DNA of 64,000 nucleotides from Clostridia bacterium (GCA_017621885.1 JAGASD010000040.1:62001-126000), one strand, 5' to 3'. Counted from the stretch's first letter, positions 35,203 through 45,436 are shown. A program made the numbers and translations. The notes: a model not told the origin generated them from the sequence alone.

Positions 35203-36309
35203 TCAAAATAAATCCACTTTCAAATCAACCTGACTCCCAATATTCTCCGTAACTATATGTACCAAACAATCATTCAGTATCAAATCCTTAATAACAGATG
35301 AATGCGGATGCCAATATTTATTCTTATAGCCAGCAGAAATAACATTGATTACATTTAATTCAGCTATTTTGCTATTGTAGTTATGATGTGACCCATGATG
35401 AGGAATCTGAACGCACCCAATATATTCCCAATATTCATTATATGCATTTCTTAGATCTTTCCATTTTTGCGTTCCAGATGCATCATAGTCGCCCATATAC
35501 AAGCAACCATTTTCTGTAAACGATTGACAACGACAAGCACAAAAATAACGTTTAGGTATAGCGTAGCGTTGTCCGATACACCTGTTTTTGGTTCCGGAAA
35601 ACAATGTCATTGAATTAGTATTAAAAGTTCCCTTGACTTGCTTATATGCTTCTTTTATTTTGGCTTTATCCTTTGGATAATTATTAATAAGCTCCTTTAT
35701 TTTATCATCAGTTTTATCTATTCCACAATTAAATATTTGGGCAATAGCCTTTTTTAATTCATCAACGCGTTCTTGTTGTCTGAAATTAAAAGGAATCAAA
35801 TTCCACTCAATATTTTCATCGAGAACAAAATTTTCTTCTACAACATCTTTTCCCGACGAAATATACCTTGTATCAGAATTATTTAAATTCTCGCTACCTA
35901 CTGTTCTAACCTGATAAAGCATTGGAACATCATCAATGCCTAAGCTATTAATAGCATCAAGCGGATTATCAATAAACATATACAAAAAACTGTCTTTGGC
36001 TACTGATAATAATGCTTTCAGTTTTAAATATGCTTTATCTTTCGTAGTAACGAGTGGAAAAAACAAGTTGCATACCTTGCAATACTTTATCAAAAAGGGC
36101 AAACCGTTTATGTGATCCTCATCCAAATGCGATATAAAAACAGCATCAATAATCTCTCCTCTTGAAAATTCATGTTTAATCTGCCGTTCAACAATTGATT
36201 GATCAGTTAAAGAACCACAATCATAAATAATTATATGCCTTCCATCTTTAAGATTAAATGTTTCTCTATAAAAAGCGCCCTGACCAACTGGCAAAAAACT
36301 GCGTAACAT
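35203..36309 (-). CDS. MBL-fold metallohydrolase (ComEC-like)
   Basis: 368 residues. VFISHLDEDHINGLPFLI supplies the H-x-D-x-D-H metal motif (HLDEDH), GDYDASG the bridging acid, and VQIPHHGSHHNYN the late histidine site typical of ComEC-type DNA nucleases. No membrane helices, so it acts in the cytoplasm. It lies 118 bp downstream of a kinase gene in the same direction; free-standing MBL proteins next to kinases or ATPases recur in defence islands. Nuclease or other phosphoesterase activity is inferred. Confidence 0.85.
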   Translation of the reverse strand: MLRSFLPVGQGAFYRETFNLKDGRHIIIYDCGSLTDQSIVERQIKHEFSRGEIIDAVFISHLDEDHINGLPFLIKYCKVCNLFFPLVTTKDKAYLKLKALLSVAKDSFLYMFIDNPLDAINSLGIDDVPMLYQVRTVGSENLNNSDTRYISSGKDVVEENFVLDENIEWNLIPFNFRQQERVDELKKAIAQIFNCGIDKTDDKIKELINNYPKDKAKIKEAYKQVKGTFNTNSMTLFSGTKNRCIGQRYAIPKRYFCACRCQSFTENGCLYMGDYDASGTQKWKDLRNAYNEYWEYIGCVQIPHHGSHHNYNSKIAELNVINVISAGYKNKYWHPHSSVIKDLILNDCLVHIVTENIGSQVDLKVDLF

Positions 36310-36426
36310 ATCATTCCACCTTTATAAATTGTGTTTTATGTACAAAATTCATATACAAAAAAGCAAAATTAAAAAACATTAATAATTCACTTGCTTATAT
36401 ATCGTTTTATGCTTTACTTTTCCTAA

Positions 36427-38553
36427 TTAATAAAATTCTCGTATTCTTTCTAACAATTCTTTCTCCTGCCTTGGTTCGAGATGATCCATACGTTTTGCGT
36501 GATTTGTTTCTAAATAAATCAACCATCCTTGCAGCATAGACATATAGTCATCATCCAAAGTGCTCAATTTAGAATACTTGCCCACATAACCATTGCCCGC
36601 ATGCCATGTCTCTTGCCTAACAGGATAATAATTCAAATTTTCACCATTAACGACTTTTGCATATCCATTTTCGTCAATAACCAAAGTATTATGTTTTCTG
36701 TCGTCTGCTTTTTCCATTTCAATTTTGATTTCTTCTTTGGTAAATAAATGTTCAGGATTTCCACACCTTTGAATATCAAATGAAAAGAAAGCCGCACCGC
36801 AATCAACAAAATGATTTGCTTTGCAATAGTTAATTAGCATTTTTTTACATTCTTCAATACAACTTAAAATCTCTTTTTTATCATATATTAGTTTGATTTC
36901 ATCCATGTGATTTCTTTTTCTCTTCATATATCCATCATTACACAGACAAAATTCACCCTCTATCAAGCTGTCAAAATCAAGTTTTCCATCATTGATTGTC
37001 AATGTTATATAATATGCGATATTGGTAGCTTCTTTAGTGTATTCTGAAACATCAAATTTCCAATTTTTAAATTCATCTCTTATAAAAGCTTCTACACACC
37101 TCGCTTTATTAATTTCAGGTTTATTGGAATCTTCTTTTATTCTTCCTTTAGCCTTATATTTAATATTCTTACTTTTAATAAGTTGATTTGTATATTCTCT
37201 AAACTCTTCATGAAAAAACTTACCATGACGTCCATCATATGTTTCAGGTATTCTATTGTACGGTCCGCTTTTTAACACAAACAAAAACTTGCCTTTTAAA
37301 TATCTCGCAACAACCTTATAACCGATAGGTAATTCTTTACCCGAATCATAATCATATACACCATATTGCTCATATTCCGCTGAGACATAATGTGCAGGAT
37401 AATCTTCAACTAGTATTTCGTATTCAAAATCGGCAGAGTAAACAGGATTTAATTCTTTACACTCTAACAACAAATAATTCCACTCTTCGTTTTTATCAAA
37501 TCTTTCAAAAAATAACGCTTTTGGCCTAACCAAGTTTATCTCTTTACAATCATCATAAATATAAATACATCCATCTTCATTTGCCAAACTCGCCTTTGAA
37601 AAGTCCTGTCCTCCAGCTGACGAAAACAACATATGATTATGAGCTTGTGTTTTTGCCAGCACATTAAGAACAGAAACAATTTCAACAGGATTTCTCCAAA
37701 TTATTGTTTCGCCTGAATTCATCAAAAAATATTTATTCAAAAATTGCCATTCACTTCTTTGTGATTTGCTATAATCGTCGGATACTTCAAGCCATTTTAA
37801 TAATTGTTTTTTAAAATCATCGATAGACGGACGCTTTTCAGGTGTATTATCAGTCGCGTTTTTTAATAATTCTTCAATTTCGACTAAATGTACCTCTTGA
37901 AGATGCTCATAATTTTTCAAACTATGTTTGCTATCCGAAAAATCATACACCCCTTCAAACCCTGTTTCATCAAGCGACAATAACATCCACAAGGTTTTTG
38001 CCAATGAATATACATCGGCTTTCTTACCATCTGCTTTCTTAGGATTTCTTTTCATTTCCGGAGCTATTGTAAAAATAGCTCCTAACCCTCTATCTTCGCG
38101 AGTATAATTATTATCTCCATCCGGCAAATCTACTAATCCAAAATCTCCTATATAATATCTGTTATCATAAAAATACAAATTGCTTGGTTTAATATCTCTA
38201 TGTGAAATATTTTTTGTGTGTAATTTTGATAATGTATTACAGATATCTATTATTCCTAATACAATTTCTCTAGGACTAGATTCATGTTCTTTTATATACT
38301 TAACTATGGGCTCAGCAATTGGCATCGTATATTCAAACTTATATTTAGAACTCCAAATAATTGGGATTATACCAACAATTTCTTTACAATTTTGTTTGAT
38401 AACATCAATTTCATCTCTAAAACGAGATTTCTTTTCTCTATTTGCATTCTTATGAAGTTTTTTTAATGCAATAATCTTGTTATCATTTGTTTGAATTTCA
38501 TAAACTGTTGCATTTCCCCCACTGCCGAGTTTTTTTGTTATATTATACTTCAA
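36427..38553 (-). CDS. Ser/Thr kinase with large C-terminal domain, putative defence or stress gene
   Basis: 708 residues. Residues 1-265 are a full Hanks kinase: LGSGGNATVYEI glycine loop, IALKKL lysine, ISHRDIKPSNLYF catalytic loop, IGDFGLVDLP metal loop. Residues about 270-700 are unrecognised, tyrosine- and acid-rich, and include ALFFERFDKNEEWNYLLLE, KYKAKGRIKEDSNKPEINKARCVEAFIRDEF and HFVDCGAAFFSFDIQRCGNP. TTG start with GAGGTG 7 bp away. The kinase, the MBL gene and the 392-residue gene upstream are probably one unit. Confidence 0.8.
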   Translation of the reverse strand: MKYNITKKLGSGGNATVYEIQTNDNKIIALKKLHKNANREKKSRFRDEIDVIKQNCKEIVGIIPIIWSSKYKFEYTMPIAEPIVKYIKEHESSPREIVLGIIDICNTLSKLHTKNISHRDIKPSNLYFYDNRYYIGDFGLVDLPDGDNNYTREDRGLGAIFTIAPEMKRNPKKADGKKADVYSLAKTLWMLLSLDETGFEGVYDFSDSKHSLKNYEHLQEVHLVEIEELLKNATDNTPEKRPSIDDFKKQLLKWLEVSDDYSKSQRSEWQFLNKYFLMNSGETIIWRNPVEIVSVLNVLAKTQAHNHMLFSSAGGQDFSKASLANEDGCIYIYDDCKEINLVRPKALFFERFDKNEEWNYLLLECKELNPVYSADFEYEILVEDYPAHYVSAEYEQYGVYDYDSGKELPIGYKVVARYLKGKFLFVLKSGPYNRIPETYDGRHGKFFHEEFREYTNQLIKSKNIKYKAKGRIKEDSNKPEINKARCVEAFIRDEFKNWKFDVSEYTKEATNIAYYITLTINDGKLDFDSLIEGEFCLCNDGYMKRKRNHMDEIKLIYDKKEILSCIEECKKMLINYCKANHFVDCGAAFFSFDIQRCGNPEHLFTKEEIKIEMEKADDRKHNTLVIDENGYAKVVNGENLNYYPVRQETWHAGNGYVGKYSKLSTLDDDYMSMLQGWLIYLETNHAKRMDHLEPRQEKELLERIREFY

Positions 38554-38684
38554 ATGAAATCACCTCGAACATTTTATCGTAAACAACTTAATATATATCT
38601 TATCAAAAAGTAAAATCTACTAAACTAATTCTACAATCTTGTAACAAACATATGTAGCACATCTTCTCAAAAAATTCAGTTATA

Positions 38685-39863
38685 TCAACTCTGCATTAAA
38701 AAGCTATAATTTTCCTTTACTATCTCGAATTGTTCGACTATATCATTTCTAAAACTCTCTTCTGGTGTTTGACCTTTTATGAATTTTTTACAAATCAATA
38801 TTAAATCCTCAAAAATTTCGATAAATTCTTCATCATCAATAATTGTCGCTTTTTCTTCAATTTCTTTTGCAAAAGGCTCAGCCAACAATTTTCCGCTTAT
38901 ATAATCATTAATCAACGTGATAACTTCTTGAATCTCAAAAAACTCAAAAGCAACACAAGTATCACCAATTAAACTAATTAATTCAATCCTATTCTTTGGA
39001 TGTTCTATTTCTTCGTATAAAGTTTCAACTTCATCAATCAATGTTTGAGGAATGTTACCAATTGAAAGTTCTGATAAGTATTCATTGATTAAATTTACAT
39101 CAATGTCTAAAGGTTCAATCTCATCAAGAAATCTTAAAAATGCACAGGTTTCTTCTGTATTACGTATACAAGCAATCAACTCTTTTACCGCAATTGATTC
39201 TGTGATTTTCATTTCTTGTAATGATTTGTTTCTATAATTACCCAAAAATATCTTTTCGGCTTTTGAATCTGCTAGTAATTCATAGGTATATGTCCCATTT
39301 TTATTAGCACCTTCTCTAATCAACGAATAATATTTATTTGCTATACTACCAAGCGTCCTACCCACCAAATTTTTAACCTTTTCGTTAACCATAACCTTTC
39401 CAGTTATGAAATGATATTCTATTTCATCAGGTTTCAAATGCTTTTTTACAAACTCAACAAAAAGGTTTGCTTCCTTACATTCGCTGGTATTAATATTAAA
39501 TCTATTATATCGAGCACTCTTATAAAAGTTTGTTACAAGCATCAAAAAGTCATTTTCTCTATTGTTAAACTTAATTTGTGCACTTCTTTTTATTCTACTA
39601 TGCAAATCTTGATGACTATGGGTAATAAGGCTTTTTTCAAATTCTTCATATTCGTCAAATTTTATGTCCTCAAAAAGTACAATAATTATTTTTTGCAATC
39701 TTTCTATTCCTACCGACGTATGATATAAAAATGAAAATAAGGGAGAACCTTCTTCAATGCATATCATTTCATTAAGTGCTTCTATTCCATCATATATAAA
39801 CTCGCCCGAAATATCTAATTCGTGCCCCATATTGAAATTTTTATAAGCCCATAACTGATTCAT
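38685..39863 (-). CDS. Hypothetical helical protein upstream of the kinase
   Basis: 392 residues, strongly helical and acidic, no signal peptide or membrane segment. The N-terminal half (GHELDISGEFIYDGIEALNEM ... SVGIERLQKIIIVLFE) has a pattern seen in HEPN-like and other helical RNase or adaptor domains, but no clear catalytic motif (R-x4-6-H) can be assigned. The C-terminal 150 residues are an acidic helical array. It precedes the kinase and MBL genes in the same direction. Function unknown. Confidence 0.6.
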   Translation of the reverse strand: MNQLWAYKNFNMGHELDISGEFIYDGIEALNEMICIEEGSPLFSFLYHTSVGIERLQKIIIVLFEDIKFDEYEEFEKSLITHSHQDLHSRIKRSAQIKFNNRENDFLMLVTNFYKSARYNRFNINTSECKEANLFVEFVKKHLKPDEIEYHFITGKVMVNEKVKNLVGRTLGSIANKYYSLIREGANKNGTYTYELLADSKAEKIFLGNYRNKSLQEMKITESIAVKELIACIRNTEETCAFLRFLDEIEPLDIDVNLINEYLSELSIGNIPQTLIDEVETLYEEIEHPKNRIELISLIGDTCVAFEFFEIQEVITLINDYISGKLLAEPFAKEIEEKATIIDDEEFIEIFEDLILICKKFIKGQTPEESFRNDIVEQFEIVKENYSFLMQS

Positions 39864-40044
39864 TTGATAAACTCCGTCCTTTTATGACAATTACTGTTTT
39901 TCAATTATATCATATACTACTGGTTTTTTCTATCCTTTACAAAGCAATACAAAATCCCAATAACATGCACTAAAATAAATTTGGTAAACAAAAACTGTAC
40001 AAATAATAACATCAAAATGCACCACTATTACAGAGTTTTAAATG

Positions 40045-40090
40045 AAAAAAGGACTCCTAATCGAACACTTTAGTTCAGATTTCGAAGTCC
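40045..40090 (-). terminator. Terminator hairpin, shared family (copy 2)
   Basis: GGACTCCTAATCGAAC...GTTCAGATTTCGAAGTCC (40051-40090), followed on the minus strand by TTTTTTC. It ends the receiver-like gene. Confidence 0.85.
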
Positions 40091-40097
40091 GTTCACA

Positions 40098-41057
40098 CTA
40101 AATTTCACTTAAACAACTCGTTAATGAGCTACTTTCTCTTTCAAACAGAACATCTATATATGCTTTAACAGTCCTTGCCATTTCAGCAATACTGCTTTTT
40201 TGTTTCTGCAAGCACACAGCATCAACACCGTCAAACTCTTTTCTGATAGCAGCCATAGGTAATCTTGAAAAAATATAGAATTTAGATTTCACTAAAATAT
40301 TGGGCTTTTCAGTTATAAGCTGCTCATATAAATCTCGCCCAAAATAGTCGAGTTCTTTTGTTTGCCATTTTTTCGATGGTTTTCTTGCAACATCAAGAAC
40401 ATAAACATCAACGTCCATATTGTGACTCTTATTGATGACCTCTACTGAACTTTGACAAGGGAAAATACGAACAGAATACCGGTGTTCAGCATCAAAGAGC
40501 GTGTTCATTTCTTCTTTTAACATATCTAACTGTTCTTCCATATCATCTAGCAACACAATATTATATTTCCATGTTTGTTGATAGGTTTTTTTCTCATTTA
40601 ACGAATTTTTCTTGCTATCAAGATAACATATTTCTTCTTTATAAACATCACTTATCACATTGTTAACTTTATCATTAACAGATGTTATAAACAATACAAA
40701 CTGTTCCGCTAAAGATCTACATATACACTCTACATCTATATAGTCGTTTGTCTGTATATCAAAATAATTAATAATAGTAACTTCATTACTATCATCAATA
40801 TATTCTAAAAAAAATTGAAACAGCTTATTTTTGTCAATCGGAGAAGGAAAAGTTGCTTTCATGATTTGTGAAATCGGCTTGGAGCCATTGAATATCTTAT
40901 ATTGATATGCATCTGAACTGTATTTTCTTGTTGGTTCCTCAACAAAATATTCACTGCCGCCAGCTTTAAATAGTATTGTTATAAAGTGTGCATGATTTAC
41001 AAAACGCTTTCTTCCTACAGAATCATATATGCCTTTACAAAAATCTTTAAATTCCAT
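40098..41057 (-). CDS. Receiver-like protein with an N-terminal effector-associated-type domain
   Basis: 319 residues in two parts. Residues 1-150 (FCKGIYDSVGRKRFVNHAHFITILFKAGG, then KYSSDAYQYKIFNGSKPISQIMK) form an unnamed alpha/beta domain. Residues about 185-300 resemble a response-regulator receiver: YNIVLLDDMEEQ with paired Asp, a VDVYVLDVAR strand with the putative phospho-acceptor Asp, and KFYIFSR as the later strand with Ser. The final lysine position is uncertain. No DNA-binding domain. The ATG at 41057 is set by GAGGTG; the longer frame adds 32 poor residues. Divergent from a holin gene. Confidence 0.6.
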   Translation of the reverse strand: MEFKDFCKGIYDSVGRKRFVNHAHFITILFKAGGSEYFVEEPTRKYSSDAYQYKIFNGSKPISQIMKATFPSPIDKNKLFQFFLEYIDDSNEVTIINYFDIQTNDYIDVECICRSLAEQFVLFITSVNDKVNNVISDVYKEEICYLDSKKNSLNEKKTYQQTWKYNIVLLDDMEEQLDMLKEEMNTLFDAEHRYSVRIFPCQSSVEVINKSHNMDVDVYVLDVARKPSKKWQTKELDYFGRDLYEQLITEKPNILVKSKFYIFSRLPMAAIRKEFDGVDAVCLQKQKSSIAEMARTVKAYIDVLFERESSSLTSCLSEI

Positions 41058-41220
41058 AAAAATCACCTCAACAAGTTTTGCATGTCCAATAAAAGTCCAA
41101 TAAGTCCAATATTTTCTTTTTAAAAGTTCATTGATTACAATTCGGTATAACATTATACTTTATTCATAACCTTCACTAAATTATCACATGAATACTCATA
41201 TTTTTAACAAAGGGGATGAT

Positions 41221-41619
41221 ATGGTGTTATTAGAATTGTATTACAAAGCAACGAGTTTACTATCAAAGTTTTTTGGTGGTGCAGATGGTTTAATTTATGC
41301 ACTTATAATTTTTATTTTAGTAGATCTGTTTTTCTCCGTACTATTATCTCTAATTAAAAGCAATACAAAAACATTCATTAACAAAAAAATTATCTGCAAA
41401 AAAATTGCAATGTTTTTTATTATCGGACTATCTAATATTATTGATATTTATCTTGTGGATTCTATTAGTTACTTACGTACAATAACAATTCTCTTTTACA
41501 TTGTCCACGAAGCTAGTTCAATATTAAAAAAATCAGTCAAGTTAGACTTACCCGTTCCTAAACCATTATTAATTTTTATTGAAAAACTTAAATCTGAAAG
41601 TAACAACCAAGGCAATTAA
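41221..41619 (+). CDS. Phage-type holin (TcdE/Cph1 family)
   Basis: 132 residues that match the toxin-secretion/phage-lysis holin family (PF05105): short N-terminal helix, GADGLIYALIIFILVDLFFSVLL (first membrane helix), a basic loop with KKIICKKIAMFFIIGLSNIIDI (second helix), LRTITILFYIVHEASSILKK (third helix with the family's NE/HE-x-x-S-I-L-K motif) and a polar C-terminus. No endolysin or phage structural gene lies near, so it is not part of a prophage lysis cassette. AAGGGGATGAT precedes the ATG. Likely a membrane-permeabilising effector or secretion holin. Confidence 0.85.
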   Translation: MVLLELYYKATSLLSKFFGGADGLIYALIIFILVDLFFSVLLSLIKSNTKTFINKKIICKKIAMFFIIGLSNIIDIYLVDSISYLRTITILFYIVHEASSILKKSVKLDLPVPKPLLIFIEKLKSESNNQGN

Positions 41620-41692
41620 TATTTACTATGCATTTAATACTAACAAATCTAAAATAGTTATACTTAAAACATCTCTTATCATTTTATAAAAA

Positions 41693-41730
41693 GGCTTCAA
41701 AACCGAGCATCATAGTTCGATTTTGAAGTC
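41693..41730. terminator. Terminator-like hairpin, shared family (copy 3)
   Basis: GGCTTCAAAACCGA pairs with TCGATTTTGAAGTC. Both flanks are T-rich or A-rich (minus strand TTTTTAT), so it can act in either direction. Related to copies at 35155 and 40051. Confidence 0.65.
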
Positions 41731-41928
41731 TATAAACTTTTTATTCATCTTCTCCAAAATGTCTTTTTATAACACCAATAGATAAATTATAGTAAACTAA
41801 TTTTATTATAATCTAATTTTCGATATTTTTCACTTGAAATGCAAAAATGCTGTTATTTTTTGCAAAAACGTTAATTTATTTATCAAATACTTATCAATAG
41901 CTATACAAATTTAAAGAGAATCATACAA

Positions 41929-41970
41929 CAAGTCCAAACACATTACCCTAAAGTAAAATGTTTGGACTTG
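41929..41970 (-). terminator. Terminator of the STAND operon
   Basis: CAAGTCCAAACA (41929-41940) pairs with TGTTTGGACTTG (41959-41970), 16 bp after the stop at 41987. Confidence 0.7.
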
Positions 41971-41986
41971 TATTGGTTTAAACTAA

Positions 41987-44900
41987 TTACTTATAAATTC
42001 TAAATATGTTTTTCAGAGCAGAATATAAACAGTTTTTTATCACTTTTGAATGATATGTTTTATAATAACTCCTAATTTCTTTTAAAATATCTTTTATCTC
42101 AGAATATTTTGAAACGCTCTTAGATAATGCAACCATCGCTGTTGAAATACACACCGCTATCTTTTCGCTTTTATATTTTGGATAGATATAATTTCTTAAT
42201 TCATTCATAAATTTGACTTTTTCTTCTTTTGAATCAACATCAAATATGGCAACAGCTAATCCCGCTGAATAATATTCAGCGAATTCCATCTCTTTATACC
42301 TTTCAAATAAACATTTCAATTCATTCACAATAGCAATTAGTTTTTCACCTTCAACCATATTTGCATAAACAACTAAAGAACTTCCATATTGCTTATAAAT
42401 CTCTATTGATTCAGTATATTTGTCAATTAGTTTATCTTGGAATTTGCTAAGCACACCCAGCCCCTCAGATTCATCATCCAGGTTGTCGATATAATTAAAT
42501 AAAGCTTTTGCATACTGTACAGCTATATCTAAATCATTATTACAATCAAAAGCATCCTCAATTTTCTTCAATATTTTTAATTGCTCGCTCTTATCATTTG
42601 TATCAATTGTAGAATTAGCAAGTGTTGTGATATAAGATAACAAAATATTCCTAGAATTATATTTGTTATGTAAATTTAGTATTTTTTCTGCTAATTCATT
42701 CTCTTCAGATATGGTGTTCATATACAATATTTTATTTTGCAAAACGCAGGAATATTCAGTTGCTACATTCTCTGAGTCATATTCCAAAACAATCTTATCA
42801 GCATTATACATAATCTCCGGATAAACATCCATCAAGTTGATTACGCTCAAACCATTTGCAACTGCTTTTAAATATGATTTCGCTATTTCATCACATTTCC
42901 ATTCATTTAGTTTATCTTGTAAATCATCCAATATGTTTTTAATTAAATGTCTGTCAGCAGTTTTTGAACTTTGATTGACGCGAATCGAACAATATTTTGA
43001 AACAAATTCTATCGAGCTATACTTCTCATCTAAAACTTTCTTTGCCTTTTCCACCAATGGTTGAATAGAATCATATGAATCAAGTTTTAAAGCTTCATTT
43101 ACTAACATTGACATATACTCATGAGCAATATCCTGTGTATCAAACTCGTCAAGAAAGCTATAAACCTCATTTGACATTTCCTCTATAAAATCAGCAGAAA
43201 AGTCAAAGACAGTTGCATTTAATAAGAGCTGAGAATAACGCAAAACTGTATTAAGGGTTTTATGATTATTCAATATTGATTTAGCATACACTAAATCCTC
43301 GGACATTTCTTCGATGGATATATCTTTTTCAGCTTTATTGATAAGCGTCAAAATCATTTGTTCAATAATTTCATCAGTCTGATTGCTTTCAACTATAGAT
43401 TTTGCAATTTTCACATACACATCAATTTCGTCAATTGGTAAATCTATTATAATATTAGCAATAGCTGAAACGTAAAAACATTTAATTTCAACTGAACTAT
43501 TACTTTTTGTTATTTCTTCTATCCCTTCTATATATCTTTTTTTGGTTTCCACATCTATTTTAATAGCAGTAGCATTATATAATATTTTAGCATAAGCGAG
43601 TTCTATTTCCGCATTTTTATGAGATATACAAAGCAACTTATCTATTATTTCATCAATATCTTCTGAATTTTTAGCAACAGAAGACCAATTCAGTAATGAG
43701 TTCACATAAACATCTGCAATATCACTACTATTGTATTTTTCTAAAAGTTCATATAATTCTTTCACAATTTGAAAAATACAGTCATCATCTTTTGCCGATA
43801 TATTAACTAATAATTGTGCATATTGTATTGCAAGCTCAGGCGATTCTGTTTCTTCAATTTCATCAAAGATTTTCTTTAAATCTTCAGACAAAATATCCAT
43901 TTCTTCAGATTCATGCACTGCATTAATTAAAAAACCTATATATCTCTCATAAAGCCTATTTGTAGCATATTTATGAACTATTGGTTCGATTTTATGTGCT
44001 AGACAAAGAATGTCAAATGACTTATTCATAACTGACGATGCATTAACAAATGTATTTATCAACGAATATGCATCATCTTCATTTGATATTGTATTTAATA
44101 GTTGTTCTATCAAAAACTGCACCTCAGACAGTTCAAACCAATCACTTATGCAGCGTTCTAAGAAAGAATAAAAATAATTTTGGCTAAGCAAAGCTGTCAA
44201 CCACTTTTTTCTTTGAGAAGAACTCAGATTGTAAAAAACCTTTACAAATAAAACTTCACCAATAATATCAGGAACTAATGGACTAACAAATAAATCATCT
44301 GTTTCTTTTTCGCACAAATCCTTTAAGAATTCCTTCATTGGCCTTGTGTCTATATGAAAATCCAATTCGTTTTTCAGCAAATCTATATAATCATTTAAGA
44401 TTTCAATATTAGAAGTTTCAAAATCAACACCCCCAAATGCTGTTGAGAATGCTAAAATGATTTTACCATTTGTAGATATTTTTTTTGAATACTTCTGTTC
44501 AATTATTTTTTCGCTATGGTCTAAGCAACGTTTAATTAAATCAATCGCTTTCCAATGTGACAAATCATGATTATCTAAGTATGCATCTGCTGCAAACAAT
44601 AGAAATAGGCAACGTAGGTTTTCCTCAACTTTTCCACTGTCTGCAATACTGGACAAACTTATATCTTTAACATGGGCTATAATTTCTCTTTTTTGAAATT
44701 CTTTTAACTTTTTTTCAGAAAAATCGCTCAATATATTTGAGTAGACTGAATATTGCAACGGATGTTCTTTTAAATTCAAAGAAGTTGGATTATACTCTAT
44801 TTCTTCAACATCATCACTTTTGTATTTCAACCTACTATACCAAGAATCTATATTACTTTCATTCTTTTTGTATGCTGCACGTTCAATTAATAAGATTCTG

Positions 44901-45424
44901 ATTTTCCCAGTCTGTTTCGATTTACGAATCAAATTAACAAATTGTGCTATTTCATCGACAAACGAACCTGCATAATCAAATATAAATAAGCAGGGTTTAA
45001 CCAAAGAATAATCACTGTATTTTCTACATATTTTTATTGTGTCATTTATATCTAACCATACAGTATCCCAACCATTTTTCTTATAAAGTGTAGCTAAATA
45101 CAACGCAAATTTACTCTTACCAATTCCACCATCTCCAGTTATAGACCACAACAATACACTTCTCTCATCATTCATAAATTCATCAAATAAAAACTTTTCA
45201 TTAGTACGCCCATGAAATGCAATTTTGGGATTTCTATAACTGAATTTATTTTTATAAATCGGCGTAGGAATTATCGCATTACTTACATAATGTTGAAAAC
45301 TAATTTCGTTTGCAAACTCTTTTACAATTCCATTTTCGTCAAAAACTACGGTAGCTATATTTCCATTGCCAGTTTGTTCTATATTAATATCATGTACTAT
45401 TTTATCTTTCTTTTTATTGAGCAT
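41987..45424 (-). CDS. STAND-type NTPase with N-terminal amyloid-like motif and helical repeats, NLR-like sensor
   Basis: 1145 residues. Residues 14-27 hold NIEQTGNGNIATVV, one copy of the I-x-Q-x-G-x-x-N-x-A-x-[IV] motif that the upstream membrane protein carries twice. The P-loop NTPase starts at residue 97 (GDGGIGKS, Walker A), with CLFIFDYAG as Walker B and RILLIERA as a later sensor strand. From about residue 420 to the end runs an array of about 40-residue helical repeats (units of the type NSSVEIKCFYVSAIANIIIDLP), like TPR or ARM sensor arms. This is the layout of bacterial NLR-like defence sensors. Start follows AAAGGAAAC and lies 12 bp after the stop of the partner gene. Confidence 0.78.
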   Translation of the reverse strand: MLNKKKDKIVHDINIEQTGNGNIATVVFDENGIVKEFANEISFQHYVSNAIIPTPIYKNKFSYRNPKIAFHGRTNEKFLFDEFMNDERSVLLWSITGDGGIGKSKFALYLATLYKKNGWDTVWLDINDTIKICRKYSDYSLVKPCLFIFDYAGSFVDEIAQFVNLIRKSKQTGKIRILLIERAAYKKNESNIDSWYSRLKYKSDDVEEIEYNPTSLNLKEHPLQYSVYSNILSDFSEKKLKEFQKREIIAHVKDISLSSIADSGKVEENLRCLFLLFAADAYLDNHDLSHWKAIDLIKRCLDHSEKIIEQKYSKKISTNGKIILAFSTAFGGVDFETSNIEILNDYIDLLKNELDFHIDTRPMKEFLKDLCEKETDDLFVSPLVPDIIGEVLFVKVFYNLSSSQRKKWLTALLSQNYFYSFLERCISDWFELSEVQFLIEQLLNTISNEDDAYSLINTFVNASSVMNKSFDILCLAHKIEPIVHKYATNRLYERYIGFLINAVHESEEMDILSEDLKKIFDEIEETESPELAIQYAQLLVNISAKDDDCIFQIVKELYELLEKYNSSDIADVYVNSLLNWSSVAKNSEDIDEIIDKLLCISHKNAEIELAYAKILYNATAIKIDVETKKRYIEGIEEITKSNSSVEIKCFYVSAIANIIIDLPIDEIDVYVKIAKSIVESNQTDEIIEQMILTLINKAEKDISIEEMSEDLVYAKSILNNHKTLNTVLRYSQLLLNATVFDFSADFIEEMSNEVYSFLDEFDTQDIAHEYMSMLVNEALKLDSYDSIQPLVEKAKKVLDEKYSSIEFVSKYCSIRVNQSSKTADRHLIKNILDDLQDKLNEWKCDEIAKSYLKAVANGLSVINLMDVYPEIMYNADKIVLEYDSENVATEYSCVLQNKILYMNTISEENELAEKILNLHNKYNSRNILLSYITTLANSTIDTNDKSEQLKILKKIEDAFDCNNDLDIAVQYAKALFNYIDNLDDESEGLGVLSKFQDKLIDKYTESIEIYKQYGSSLVVYANMVEGEKLIAIVNELKCLFERYKEMEFAEYYSAGLAVAIFDVDSKEEKVKFMNELRNYIYPKYKSEKIAVCISTAMVALSKSVSKYSEIKDILKEIRSYYKTYHSKVIKNCLYSALKNIFRIYK

Positions 45425-45436
45425 AGTAGTTTCCTT

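Larger units (their letters stand above)
41620..41986. other. Gene-free stretch between holin and STAND gene
   Basis: Holds two hairpins (listed) and AT-rich sequence with no ORF over 40 codons that has a ribosome site. Confidence 0.6.

Noticed and set aside
41221..41619. Prophage
   Set aside because: Only a holin; no capsid, terminase, portal, tail or lysin genes in the surrounding 20 kb.
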